Source of the DNA: Chitinophaga vietnamensis
Lineage (GTDB): Bacteria; Bacteroidota; Bacteroidia; Chitinophagales; Chitinophagaceae
Reading direction: 5' to 3'
Length of the DNA stretch: 64,000 nucleotides
NCBI RefSeq assembly: GCF_902167635.1
Contig: NZ_CABHMS010000001.1
Location: 496,001 to 560,000 of the forward strand
The notes beneath the pieces were generated by a model. The model searched no databases, had not been told where the DNA came from, and saw nothing but the letters and a program-made list of their open reading frames with translations. A program made the position numbers and the translations under genes. How positions within the stretch are numbered: position 1 is the first letter of the stretch; each line of letters opens with the position of its first letter. Shown one piece after another: positions 53,884-62,514 of the stretch.

Positions 53884-54714
53884 ATGCGGAAATTTTTATT
53901 GTACATCAGTGCCCTTATGCTGATCATCGCCACCTCCTGTAACAACGAACTCAGAAGGATCGAGAAAAGCAACAACTTTGAAAAGAAGCTGGCATATGCC
54001 GATAAGTTGTATCAAAAGAAAAAATACAACACGGCCCAGCAGCTTTATACTGACCTGTTGCAGGTATACAAGGGTACCGATAAATTCGAAGGACTTTACT
54101 ACAATTACGCATATTGCTCCTACTATGTGAAGGACTATGTTCAGGCAGCTTTCCATTTCAAGAACTACCTCGACATCTTCCCCAACAGCCCCCGCGCCGT
54201 GGAGATAGACTACATGCAGGCTTATTGCTATTATAAACAATCGCCCAAAGTATCGCTCGATCAAAGCAATACCATCAAAGCGATTGCCGCCATGCAAACC
54301 TTCATCAACAACTATCCCCAGGCAGAAAAAGTAGCCGAAGCCAACCTCGTAATCGAGTTGTGCCGCCGCAAACTGGAGAAAAAAGAATTTAACGCCGCAG
54401 AACTGTACTACAACCTGGGCTATTATAAAGCCGCCGGTATTGCCTTCAAGAACCTGATGCGCAATTACCCCGACTCCGACAAGAGCGACGGATACAAAAT
54501 GATGGCCATCAGGGCGTATTACAACTATGCGAAAAACAGCATCCCGGATAAACAAAAAGAACGCTACGAAACGGTATTGACCGAATACCTCGACTTCGCA
54601 GACCACTATCCGTCCAGCAAATTGAAGCCGGATGCCGAAAAATTTTATACCTTAGCACAAAACAATATAAAATCACTGGAAAATGAGCAAAATAAAGCGA
54701 AGTCTAACCAGTAG
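53884..54714 (+). CDS. bamD: Outer membrane protein assembly factor BamD
   Basis: Outer-membrane lipoprotein of the BAM complex that inserts beta-barrels. The 276-aa product has a lipoprotein signal with lipobox IATSC (Cys19) and TPR-like helical repeats: KKKYNTAQQLYTDLLQVYKG, YYVKDYVQAAFHFKNYLDIF, YKAAGIAFKNLMRNYPDSD. These match the YfiO/BamD fold. Its last 32 nt overlap the start of the omega-like gene in another frame, which implies coupled expression. Confidence 0.92.
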   Translation: MRKFLLYISALMLIIATSCNNELRRIEKSNNFEKKLAYADKLYQKKKYNTAQQLYTDLLQVYKGTDKFEGLYYNYAYCSYYVKDYVQAAFHFKNYLDIFPNSPRAVEIDYMQAYCYYKQSPKVSLDQSNTIKAIAAMQTFINNYPQAEKVAEANLVIELCRRKLEKKEFNAAELYYNLGYYKAAGIAFKNLMRNYPDSDKSDGYKMMAIRAYYNYAKNSIPDKQKERYETVLTEYLDFADHYPSSKLKPDAEKFYTLAQNNIKSLENEQNKAKSNQ

Positions 54715-55024
54715 CCTTAATCCCTGGGTAGAAACTAAAAATACTACCGATATTAAGAACAGAACTGGTAATTTATATGAGTCTATTGCCGTGATAGCCA
54801 AACGCGCCAATCAGATCAATATTTCCGTGAAAGAGGAGCTCCATTCCAAGCTGGAAGAGTTTGCCAGCCATACCGACAACCTCGAGGAAGTTCACGAAAA
54901 TAAAGAGCAGATAGAGATCTCCCGCTTCTACGAAAGAATGGCGAACCCTGCTATCCAGGCCACACAGGAATTCCTGGATAACAAGATCTACTTCCGCAAA
55001 AACGACGATGATCTATTTAGTTGA
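54683..55024 (+). CDS. rpoZ: RNA polymerase omega/Rpb6-like subunit
   Basis: Small RNA polymerase subunit that helps assemble beta-prime. The 113-aa product has TGNLYESIAVIAKRANQI near residues 28-45, the conserved omega/Rpb6 core, with a charged C-terminal extension. Similarity to E. coli omega is weak, but the position between bamD and coaBC is conserved in Bacteroidota. The start overlaps the end of bamD by 32 nt. Confidence 0.85.
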   Translation: MSKIKRSLTSSLNPWVETKNTTDIKNRTGNLYESIAVIAKRANQINISVKEELHSKLEEFASHTDNLEEVHENKEQIEISRFYERMANPAIQATQEFLDNKIYFRKNDDDLFS

Positions 55025-55059
55025 TGATCTATTCAGGTAATTTGGGGATGTAAGAATGT

Positions 55060-55190
55060 GAGAATTTAGAGATTGAGGGATTTATCAAATCAACAAATCC
55101 AAAAATCCCAAAATCCCAAAATCCGTAAATTCAAAAATCCATAAATCAAATAACAAAATCTCCAAATAACCAAATAAATAAATAATTTCA
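55060..55190 (+). repeat. Low-complexity AAATCC-word element before coaBC
   Basis: A G/T-rich stretch (about 55035-55083) is followed by a C/A-rich array with CAAATCC, AAAATCCC (twice), AAAATCC and AAATC words (55085-55175). The two parts are loosely complementary. The same layout is seen at 6031-6112 and, more exactly, at 34754-34855. Confidence 0.6.
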
Positions 55191-55229
55191 TGGCGGCAGA
55201 ATAAATTTCTGCCGCTTTTGTTTTTATAT

Positions 55230-56459
55230 ATGTCCATGGACAATACCAAGATGTTACAAGGAAAGAAAATCCTGCTCGGCGTATCTGGCAGCATCGCCGC
55301 ATACAAGGCCGCTACACTTACCCGCCTGCTGGTAAAAGAAGGCGCTATCGTGAAAGTAGTGATGACAGCCGCCGCAGCGGATTTTATCACCCCGCTCACC
55401 CTGGCTACCCTCTCCAAAAATGAAGTGCCGCTCAACATCAGCGATCATAACAGCTGGAATAACCACGTGGCTTTAGGCCGCTGGGCCGATGTGATGCTCA
55501 TCGCACCAGCATCTGCCAATACCCTGGCCAAGATGGCCAATGGGCTGTGCGACAATCTCCTGCTGGCCTGCTATCTCTCCGCTGCCTGCCCGGTGCTTTT
55601 TGCACCTGCTATGGATGAGGATATGTGGCATCATCCCGCTACCCGCGGCAACATAGAAAAACTGCTAGCCTATGGCCATCATCAGATACCGGTAGCTACC
55701 GGCGAACTGGCCTCCGGCCTGTTCGGCGAAGGCCGCATGGCAGAGCCGGAGGCCATCGTAGCCTACCTGCGCCATCATTTCAGCACCGCCGCCGGCGCGC
55801 CCAAACCACTGCATGGTAAGATGGCCGTAGTCACCGCCGGACCTACCATTGAGCATATCGACCCGGTACGTTATATCACCAACCACTCCAGCGGTAAAAT
55901 GGGTATCGCCGTAGCAGAAGCGCTGGCCGACGCCGGCGCGCAAGTGAAGCTGATACTGGGGCCTACAAACCTCAGCACTTCCCATACCGGCATCGAGATC
56001 ACGCATGTACAATCCGCAGCCGATATGTTCAATGCCGTGATCGCCGCCTATCCGCTGTCGGATATCGTGGTGGCCGCCGCTGCTGTAGCGGATTACCGCC
56101 CGGTAGAAGTGGCCGATAAAAAGATCAAGAAAGGCGAAGCACAGCTGAACATCGCGCTGGAAAAAACACATGATATCCTGCGCACGCTGGGCAATAACAA
56201 AGGGCCGCAGCAAATGCTGGTAGGCTTCTCCCTGGAAACCAACAACGAAAAGGAATATGCGTTGAAGAAACTGCGCGAAAAGCATCTCGATCTCATCGTG
56301 ATGAACTCACTCGCTGATGCCGGCGCCGGCTTCAACTACGATACCAACAAGATCACCTTGTTCGACCGGAAAGGCCGGGAGCGCAGCTTCCCGCTGAAAT
56401 CCAAACAAGAGGTGGCACAGGACATTGTTTCCGCTATAATTGAACTGCAACATGCATAA
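55230..56459 (+). CDS. coaBC: Bifunctional phosphopantothenoylcysteine decarboxylase / phosphopantothenate-cysteine ligase
   Basis: Coenzyme A biosynthesis: CoaB joins phosphopantothenate with cysteine and CoaC decarboxylates the product. From the ATG at 55230 the product has 409 aa. The flavin-binding CoaC half (8-190) has GVSGSIAAYKA, His79 (NNHVALGRWAD) and FAPAMDEDMW, with Asp where E. coli has Asn; Bacteroidota often have this Asp. The CoaB half begins near 203 with AVVTAGPTIEHIDPVRYITN and has VAAAAVADYRP. Later in-frame ATGs at 55236 and 55251 are possible starts. It overlaps the DUF4835 gene by 8 nt. Confidence 0.95.
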   Translation: MSMDNTKMLQGKKILLGVSGSIAAYKAATLTRLLVKEGAIVKVVMTAAAADFITPLTLATLSKNEVPLNISDHNSWNNHVALGRWADVMLIAPASANTLAKMANGLCDNLLLACYLSAACPVLFAPAMDEDMWHHPATRGNIEKLLAYGHHQIPVATGELASGLFGEGRMAEPEAIVAYLRHHFSTAAGAPKPLHGKMAVVTAGPTIEHIDPVRYITNHSSGKMGIAVAEALADAGAQVKLILGPTNLSTSHTGIEITHVQSAADMFNAVIAAYPLSDIVVAAAAVADYRPVEVADKKIKKGEAQLNIALEKTHDILRTLGNNKGPQQMLVGFSLETNNEKEYALKKLREKHLDLIVMNSLADAGAGFNYDTNKITLFDRKGRERSFPLKSKQEVAQDIVSAIIELQHA

Positions 56460-57381
56460 ACATTTTTCCGCTGTGGCGCTGTTTGTCGCCACACTGATAT
56501 CCCTGGCAACCCGCCCTGCGCAAGCGCAGGAGATCCGCGCCAATATTACCGTGGTGGCCAACCAGATCACCGGTGTGGACAAAAAAGTGTTCACCACGCT
56601 GCAAAGCGCGCTCAAGGAATTTGTGAATAACCGCCACTGGAGCGATGATGCCTACACGCCGGCGGAAAGGATAGAATGTAATTTCATGCTCAACGTGACC
56701 GCGGAAACCGGCTCCAACAGCTATCGCGCCACCCTTACTATACAAGCGACAAGGCCGGTGTACAATGCCAGCTACGTGACCAGCCTGCTCAATACGCAGG
56801 ACAATAACGTCGTGTTCCGTTATGCAGAATTTCAGCCGCTGGAATTCAGCGATACGCGCGTAACGGGCAATGATCCGCTGGCTTCCAATCTCACCGCGGT
56901 AATGGCCTATTATGTGTATGTGATCCTCGGCCTGGATGCGGATTCCTTCTCTCCCCGCGGCGGCGATGCCTTCTTCAAAAAAGCGCTCAACATCGTCAAT
57001 AATGCGCCGGATGGCAAGGATATCGGCGGCTGGAAAGCCTTTGAAGGCCAGCGTAACCGCTACTGGCTCACCGATAATCTCCTCAATGTGAAGTTCAGCA
57101 GCTTCCATGATGTGATGTATCAATACCATCGTCAGGGCCTCGATATCATGTATGACGATATGAACAAAGGCCGCTCGAATATCATGAACTGCCTTAATCT
57201 CCTGTACGGCATCCATCAGGATATTCCCAACTCCATGTTGCTGCAAACTTTTTACAATGCCAAATCAGATGAGCTGTTGAAAATATTTTCCAAGGCCATG
57301 CCGCAGGAAAAGACGCGCGCTGCAGAACTGCTGGCGCAGATGGATGTGCCCAATGCACAGAAATATCAGCAGCTGAGATAA
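56452..57381 (+). CDS. DUF4835 family protein (PorD-like)
   Basis: A 309-aa exported protein with a signal peptide (about 1-26, ending RPAQAQ). The mature part starts EIRANITVVANQITGVDKKVF and contains FNFMLN-like strand units and a conserved NRHWSDDAYTPAERIECNF. This is the Bacteroidota family DUF4835, which I recall being annotated as the type IX secretion protein PorD. It starts inside the last codons of coaBC (8-nt overlap), the usual gene order in the phylum. Confidence 0.85.
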   Translation: MHKHFSAVALFVATLISLATRPAQAQEIRANITVVANQITGVDKKVFTTLQSALKEFVNNRHWSDDAYTPAERIECNFMLNVTAETGSNSYRATLTIQATRPVYNASYVTSLLNTQDNNVVFRYAEFQPLEFSDTRVTGNDPLASNLTAVMAYYVYVILGLDADSFSPRGGDAFFKKALNIVNNAPDGKDIGGWKAFEGQRNRYWLTDNLLNVKFSSFHDVMYQYHRQGLDIMYDDMNKGRSNIMNCLNLLYGIHQDIPNSMLLQTFYNAKSDELLKIFSKAMPQEKTRAAELLAQMDVPNAQKYQQLR

Positions 57382-57453
57382 TCACCGCGTGTTATAATCT
57401 CGGTAAATGTTGATAGTTTTACGCTTTGGCGTGAGCCGTTTTATAAAAGAAAG

Positions 57454-57933
57454 ATGAAGTATATACAAAAGCTCAGTATGATTGCCGGAATGGCGCTGCT
57501 CTTCGCTTGCGGTGATGGCGACAAGGTGCCCAAAGGCATCATTCCCCAGGACGAGATGAGCAAAATTTTGAGAGATATGTCGCTGGCAGATGCCTATGGA
57601 AATGATATGAGCGTGGCCAATGCACCTCTCACTGATTCGGCGCGCCAGCAACGTGTGAAGATACTGGCCCGGCAGGTGCTGGACCTGCACGGCGTAAGCG
57701 TTTCCGGGTTTATGAAGAGTTACCAGTATTATGAAGCGCATGCAGATAAATACCAGGATGTGATGAATAAAGTACAGGCAGATATAACCGCGCGCAAGAA
57801 CAAGTTGCCCGACCTGATGGAAGAGAATGCGCCCTTACAACACCGCCTGCGTATCATTTTCCCTTATGCAGAAAAAGTAATGCTGCTGCCGAAAGGCGAT
57901 ACCCTGAAGCCTTTCATCAAGCATCAGCAGTAA
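57454..57933 (+). CDS. DUF4296 family lipoprotein
   Basis: A 159-aa putative lipoprotein with lipobox LLFAC (Cys19) and the family start PKGIIPQDEMSKILRDMSLA (26-45). The rest is helical with a KSYQYYEAHADKYQDVMNKV segment. DUF4296 proteins are common in Bacteroidota; their role is unknown. It lies 72 nt after the DUF4835 gene and 17 nt before scoA. Confidence 0.82.
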   Translation: MKYIQKLSMIAGMALLFACGDGDKVPKGIIPQDEMSKILRDMSLADAYGNDMSVANAPLTDSARQQRVKILARQVLDLHGVSVSGFMKSYQYYEAHADKYQDVMNKVQADITARKNKLPDLMEENAPLQHRLRIIFPYAEKVMLLPKGDTLKPFIKHQQ

Positions 57934-57950
57934 TCATAAAACACCAAAAC

Positions 57951-58643
57951 ATGAACAAAGTAGTAGCAAATGCAGATGAGGCCATACAGGATATCAAGGA
58001 TGGCGCTGTGCTCATGCTGGGCGGATTTGGTTTGTGTGGTATCCCTGAAAACTGTATCTCGGCGCTGGTGCGCAAAGGCGTGAAAGCGCTCACCTGTATC
58101 TCCAACAATGCAGGGGTAGATGATTTCGGCCTGGGCCTCTTGCTGAAAACAAGGCAGATCAAAAAGATGATGTCGTCGTATGTAGGCGAAAATGCTGAAT
58201 TTGAAAGGCAGCTGCTGGCCGGAGAACTGGAAGTGGACCTCATTCCGCAGGGCACCCTGGCCACGCGCATCCAGATGGCAGGCATGGGTATTCCCGCATT
58301 TTTTACGCCGGCGGGTTATGGCACCGAGATCGCAGAAGGCAAGGAAGTACGCGCCTTCAACGGCAAGCAATACCTGATGGAAATGGCGCTGCACGCGGAT
58401 TACGCTATCGTAAAAGCCTGGAAAGGCGATACCATGGGCAACCTGGTGTTTTGCAAAACCACCCGCAATTTCAGTACTTCCATGGCTAAAGCCGGCAACA
58501 TCACCATTGCCGAAGTAGAGCACCTCGTACAGCCTGGTGAGCTGGACCCTGATCAGATCCATATTCCGGGCATCTATGTGCACCGCATCTTCCAGGGCCG
58601 CGATTATGAAAAACGGATAGAACGAAAAACTGTAAAGATCTAG
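57951..58643 (+). CDS. scoA: 3-oxoacid CoA-transferase subunit A
   Basis: Alpha subunit of succinyl-CoA:3-ketoacid CoA-transferase, which moves CoA between succinyl-CoA and acetoacetate. The 230-aa product has [18 protein letters not shown] (23-40), [18 protein letters not shown] (50-67) and [17 protein letters not shown]. It is paired with scoB 61 nt downstream. The role is ketone-body or branched-chain-derived acetoacetate use. Confidence 0.95.
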   Translation: MNKVVANADEAIQDIKDGAVLMLGGFGLCGIPENCISALVRKGVKALTCISNNAGVDDFGLGLLLKTRQIKKMMSSYVGENAEFERQLLAGELEVDLIPQGTLATRIQMAGMGIPAFFTPAGYGTEIAEGKEVRAFNGKQYLMEMALHADYAIVKAWKGDTMGNLVFCKTTRNFSTSMAKAGNITIAEVEHLVQPGELDPDQIHIPGIYVHRIFQGRDYEKRIERKTVKI

Positions 58644-58704
58644 GAAGATCATCTCCACGTTCATCTTCTCTATTCTATTATCTGCAAAACTCAAATCTGA
58701 TATT

Positions 58705-59361
58705 ATGCCCCTCGATAAATATGGCATCGCCAAGAGAATAGCACAAGAGCTGCGGGACGGTATGTATGTAAACCTTGGCATCGGTATTCCCACGCTGGTT
58801 TCCAACTACATCCCCGCAGGTATTTCTATCATGTTGCAATCAGAAAATGGTATGCTCGGCATGGGCCCGTATCCGGCGGAAGAAGATATGGACGCGGACC
58901 TCATCAATGCCGGCAAGGAAACGGTTACCTTGCTGCCCGGCGGCAGCTTCTTCGATTCTGCCGAGAGCTTCGGTATGATACGTGCCGGTAAGGTAGACCT
59001 CACCGTACTTGGCGCTATGGAAGTATCCGATAAAGGCGATATCGCCAACTGGAAAATTCCCGGCAAAATGGTGAAAGGCATGGGCGGCGCGATGGACCTG
59101 GTAGCATCTGCCAAGCATATCATCGTGGCGATGATGCACACTAATCCAAAAGGAGAAAGCAAACTGTTACCTGCCTGTACATTACCACTCACCGGTGTGA
59201 ACTGCGTGAAAAAAATTGTAACAGAACTCGCTGTGCTGGATGTAACCGCAGATGGTTTCAAACTGCTGGAACGCGCGCCCGGCGTGAGTGTGGAGGAGAT
59301 CAAGTCCAAAACGGCCGGTAAGCTGGTGGTGGAAGGAGAGATTCCGGAGATGAAGATATAG
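58705..59361 (+). CDS. scoB: 3-oxoacid CoA-transferase subunit B
   Basis: Beta subunit of the same CoA-transferase. The 218-aa product has [15 protein letters not shown] (23-37) and the catalytic glutamate Glu47 in [10 protein letters not shown], which forms the glutamyl-CoA thioester. The GGAMDLV and [20 protein letters not shown] blocks are typical. The subunits A and B together match the usual two-gene arrangement. Confidence 0.95.
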   Translation: MPLDKYGIAKRIAQELRDGMYVNLGIGIPTLVSNYIPAGISIMLQSENGMLGMGPYPAEEDMDADLINAGKETVTLLPGGSFFDSAESFGMIRAGKVDLTVLGAMEVSDKGDIANWKIPGKMVKGMGGAMDLVASAKHIIVAMMHTNPKGESKLLPACTLPLTGVNCVKKIVTELAVLDVTADGFKLLERAPGVSVEEIKSKTAGKLVVEGEIPEMKI

Positions 59362-59386
59362 TATAACGTGAATGGGTATACGAAAA

Positions 59387-59494
59387 TAATTTCCGATTTA
59401 GTTAATCCCTTATTTGAATATTTTTTTTCAGTAAGATGTTCAGGCAGAAGATCGATAAAAAACCAATATTACGGGATCGCTAAATCGGAAATTA
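59387..59494. repeat. Inverted repeat upstream of the class IV aminotransferase
   Basis: A 15-bp perfect arm TAATTTCCGATTTAG (59387-59401) pairs with 59480-59494. The pairing extends inwards with ATCCC (59405-59409) and GGGAT (59473-59477). The span between the arms is 78 nt. Confidence 0.7.
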
Positions 59495-59518
59495 TGGGTA
59501 ACTTACAACTTGTTAAAA

Positions 59519-60367
59519 GTGTCCGAAGTGCAAGTTGGTTATCTTTGTTATAACGGTAAATACATACCTGGAGGTGATCCTATTTTTACGGCCGACAACC
59601 GTTCGTTCCGCTACGGAGATGGATGTTTTGAAACGCTGAAGGTGTACCAGGGAACTGTACTGTTCGCAGACCTTCATTTTGAGCGCTTACTGGCCAGTCT
59701 GCACCTCCTGCATTTTGATATCCCCACTTATTTCACCAAAGATTTTTTTGTAAAGGCCATCCTTGATCTCTGCCATAAGAATAATGTGGCGGCACTGGCC
59801 AGGGTACGCTTCGCTGTGTTCCGCTCTGATGGCGGGTTATACGACCCCGTCAATAATCTTCCCAATTATGTGATACAATCCTGGGAACTGGGTAAATCCG
59901 TATTGGAACTGAATGAAACAGGGCTGGTAGTAGATGTGTACCCGGATGTGCATAAAAGTTGCGACAAGCTCTCTTCCATTAAGTCCAACAATTGCCTGCC
60001 TTATGTGATGGCAGCCATGTATGCGCGTCAGCACCGCCTTAACGAGGCGATATTGCTGAACCAGTATGGCCGCGTGGCAGATAGCACCATTGCGAATGTA
60101 TTTGTGGTACATCACAAGCAGATATATACGCCGCCGCTCACAGAAGGCGGTGTTTGCGGTGTGATGCGCAAGCATCTCCTGCAAACTGAGTTGCCTTTCA
60201 AGATAACAGAAAAACCACTCACGATAGAAGACCTGGAAACAGCGGATGAGGTGTTCCTCACCAATGCGATCTACGGCCTGCGCTGGGTGGGCGTTTTCCG
60301 TGATACCAGCTACGGTAACGCTACCGCGGCGATCCTGCACGAAATATTATATGAAGCCACCTTGTAG
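59519..60367 (+). CDS. Class IV aminotransferase (PabC/IlvE-like)
   Basis: PLP enzyme of fold type IV, either aminodeoxychorismate lyase or a branched-chain or D-amino-acid aminotransferase. From the GTG at 59519 the product has 282 aa, with FRYGDGCFETLKVYQG (30-45), probable PLP lysine Lys155 in LSSIKSNNCLPYVMA, GRVADSTIANVFVV and GGVCGVMRKHLL. The frame is also open with TTG at 59510 and GTG at 59528; no ATG lies near the conserved N-terminus. Specificity cannot be decided from sequence. folE downstream suggests, but does not show, a folate role. Confidence 0.8.
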   Translation: MSEVQVGYLCYNGKYIPGGDPIFTADNRSFRYGDGCFETLKVYQGTVLFADLHFERLLASLHLLHFDIPTYFTKDFFVKAILDLCHKNNVAALARVRFAVFRSDGGLYDPVNNLPNYVIQSWELGKSVLELNETGLVVDVYPDVHKSCDKLSSIKSNNCLPYVMAAMYARQHRLNEAILLNQYGRVADSTIANVFVVHHKQIYTPPLTEGGVCGVMRKHLLQTELPFKITEKPLTIEDLETADEVFLTNAIYGLRWVGVFRDTSYGNATAAILHEILYEATL

Positions 60368-60369
60368 TG

Positions 60370-60426
60370 GTAAATAAGAAACAACACGGGCCACACAGCG
60401 TGTGGCCCGTGTTGTTTCTTATTTAC
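60370..60426. terminator. 27-bp perfect hairpin between convergent genes
   Basis: Arms 60370-60396 and 60400-60426 are exact complements with a 3-nt loop. It starts 2 nt after the aminotransferase stop and overlaps the last codons of mqnD. A bidirectional terminator is likely. Confidence 0.92.
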
Positions 60427-61216
60427 GTAGCTGCTCTGCCGCCGCCATCAGGGCGTCAACGGCTGCCTTGCCTTCCTGGCCCAGGTCAAGGCTGAAATCA
60501 TTTACATACAGATCGATATGTTGCCGCATCACCTGTTCATCCATTTCCTGTGCATGTGATTTCACATAATCAGAAAGTTGCGGATAATGCTGATAGGCGT
60601 GTTGCAGGCTGTCGTGGATCAATGTATCCAGCTGGGCGCGGGTTTCGGCGGGAACATCCTTACGGATGAAGATGCCGCCGAGTGGTATCGGGTTGCCGGT
60701 GGTGCGTTCCCAGTATTCGCCCATGTCCATCAATTTCACGAGACCTTTGAGTTGATAGGTGAAACGGTTTTCGTGTATGATCACGCCGGCATCTACATCG
60801 CCATTGAGTACGGCGTTTTCGATTTCGGAGAAGAGCATCACCTGCTTGTTTTTTGCTTCCGGAAAAGCGATGGAGAAGAGGAGATTGGCGGTAGTATTTT
60901 CGCCGGGGATGGCGATGCGGAGGTTTTTAATCTCTTCCAGCGGAATATCTTTTCTGGCGATGAGCAGTGGGCCGCAGCCGCGGCCCAGGGCGCTGCCGCT
61001 GTTGAGCAGATCGTACTGATCTTTTACTTTCAGGTATACGGCGAAGCTCAGTTTAGTGATAGCCAGTTTGCCCTGTAATGCCCAGTTGTTCAGTGTTTCC
61101 ACGTCTTCCAGCTGGGTGTCGAAGCTAAAGCCTTTCGTATCGACCTTGTTATTGACCATAGCGTCGAAGATGAAGGTATCGTTCGGGCATGGTGAGAAAC
61201 CGAGTGAAAATTGCAT
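60419..61216 (-). CDS. mqnD: 1,4-dihydroxy-6-naphthoate synthase MqnD
   Basis: Enzyme of the futalosine menaquinone route that converts cyclic dehypoxanthinylfutalosine to 1,4-dihydroxy-6-naphthoate. The 265-aa product has a periplasmic-binding-protein-like fold with FSPCPNDTFIFDAMVN (8-23), TKLSFAVYL (54-62), GRGCGPLLIARKDI and GVIIHENRFTYQ. Length is normal for the family. It starts 3 nt after the mqnB stop and ends inside the 27-bp hairpin. Confidence 0.93.
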   Translation of the reverse strand: MQFSLGFSPCPNDTFIFDAMVNNKVDTKGFSFDTQLEDVETLNNWALQGKLAITKLSFAVYLKVKDQYDLLNSGSALGRGCGPLLIARKDIPLEEIKNLRIAIPGENTTANLLFSIAFPEAKNKQVMLFSEIENAVLNGDVDAGVIIHENRFTYQLKGLVKLMDMGEYWERTTGNPIPLGGIFIRKDVPAETRAQLDTLIHDSLQHAYQHYPQLSDYVKSHAQEMDEQVMRQHIDLYVNDFSLDLGQEGKAAVDALMAAAEQLRK

Positions 61217-61219
61217 ATG

Positions 61220-61927
61220 CTAAAGTTTTTTATGTGCGGTAGAGACGCGTGCAGTCAGTGTTTCCACGGTTTGCACGAGCGTTTCGTTGAGTGATTTCAC
61301 GGCCAGGGGTATCTTCCATTTGCTTTTGTCGCGGATCTCCACATAATTGGAGAGGCTGCGCAATTGCAGGAATGGCACCTGTTCCATGAGGCAGGCATAA
61401 TGAAAGGCGGCGCCTTCCATGCTTTCTACGTCGGGCCGGTATTTATGTTCCAGCCGTGCGATGGTGGCGGCGCTGCCGCTGACCATATTCACGCTCACAC
61501 TGGTTGTTTTTTGCAAGTGTGGCAGGAAAGGCAGGCCGGCAAAGGAGTTCACCAGGGCGTCGTTGGTGAAGGGCGGTTGTGAGGGCTGCCAGAGCTGTAT
61601 ATCAAATAAATCTTTAAACTGATGGTTGTCTTCCGCGCCGAGGTCGGCCAGGTACTCCTTTTCCACCATCACTACGCTGCCTAGTTCCCAATGGTGGCCG
61701 AAGCAGCCGCCGATGCCCGCCTGCAGGGCGATTTCAGGGCGATGGGCCGCCAGGTAGCGCCCCAGGCTGAAGGCGGTGTGCATCATGCCGATACCGGCAA
61801 TAAGGATATCGATCTCACAATGGGCGATCCGGAAACGCTGTGCTGATACGGGTTGGCTTTCGTGGGCCAGCCACTGTAAAAATGGCTGGATTTCCAGTGT
61901 GGTAGCCGCAGTAACCAAGATTTTCAT
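61220..61927 (-). CDS. mqnB: Futalosine hydrolase MqnB
   Basis: Nucleoside-hydrolase/phosphorylase-family enzyme that removes hypoxanthine from futalosine. The 235-aa product has an N-terminal ILVTAATTLEIQPFLQWL, AGIGMMHTAFSLGRYL (44-59), IGGCFGHHWELGSVVMV and the active-site block VESMEGAAFHYACLM near 168. It is adjacent to mqnD, which supports the futalosine assignment over other nucleosidases. Confidence 0.92.
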   Translation of the reverse strand: MKILVTAATTLEIQPFLQWLAHESQPVSAQRFRIAHCEIDILIAGIGMMHTAFSLGRYLAAHRPEIALQAGIGGCFGHHWELGSVVMVEKEYLADLGAEDNHQFKDLFDIQLWQPSQPPFTNDALVNSFAGLPFLPHLQKTTSVSVNMVSGSAATIARLEHKYRPDVESMEGAAFHYACLMEQVPFLQLRSLSNYVEIRDKSKWKIPLAVKSLNETLVQTVETLTARVSTAHKKL

Positions 61928-61991
61928 GGCGTGAAATTACATCAAAATTGATTGCTGCCCGTGTAAAACAATTGACAGGAAAAACGGGAAA

Positions 61992-62023
61992 TTGGATTGG
62001 GTCGCAGAATAGTGGTATTTTTG
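61992..62023 (+). promoter_or_regulatory. Promoter of the PTPS/QueD gene
   Basis: TTG (61992-61994), a 21-nt spacer, then TATTTTTG (62016-62023), a full TAnnTTTG. The ATG is 20 nt further. Confidence 0.6.
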
Positions 62024-62042
62024 CCGAAAATTTTTTGCAATA

Positions 62043-62456
62043 ATGATTTATTTAACGCGAGTTGAGAACTTCAATGCAGCGCATAAGTTGTCCAACCCGA
62101 ACTGGAGCAAAGAAAAGAACGAAGAGGTATTTGGAAAATGTGCCAATGATAACTGGCATGGTCATAATTACGAACTGCACGTTACCATCAAAGGTAATCC
62201 CGATCCTGAAACGGGCTTTGTATTCAATGCCAAAACATTAGGTGTGATCATCAAAGATGTGATCATTGAAAAGATAGACCACCGCAACCTCAACCTGGAT
62301 GTGGATTTCATGGCAGGCAAATTTACCTCTGCCGAAAATCTCGCCATCGCCATCTCGGATGAATTAACCAAACATCTCCCCGCAGACGTGCAATTACATT
62401 GTATCAAGCTGTATGAAACACCGCGCATATACGTAGAGTATTACGGCGGTAAATAA
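62043..62456 (+). CDS. 6-pyruvoyl-tetrahydropterin synthase / QueD homologue
   Basis: Zinc-dependent pterin enzyme that acts on dihydroneopterin triphosphate. The 137-aa product has the zinc ligands His14 (FNAAHKL), His39 and His41 (NWHGHNY), a Cys33 in GKCANDNWHGH and DHRNLNLD. The GKCxNxxxHGHNY spacing is nearer to eukaryotic-type PTPS than to E. coli QueD. It lies 58 nt before folE, whose product is its substrate. Whether it serves queuosine, biopterin or another pterin is open. Confidence 0.88.
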   Translation: MIYLTRVENFNAAHKLSNPNWSKEKNEEVFGKCANDNWHGHNYELHVTIKGNPDPETGFVFNAKTLGVIIKDVIIEKIDHRNLNLDVDFMAGKFTSAENLAIAISDELTKHLPADVQLHCIKLYETPRIYVEYYGGK

Positions 62457-62514
62457 ACACCAGCGGCGGTGCAGCGCCCTGATAACCTGATTTAATTTAT
62501 AAAATCATATTAGG

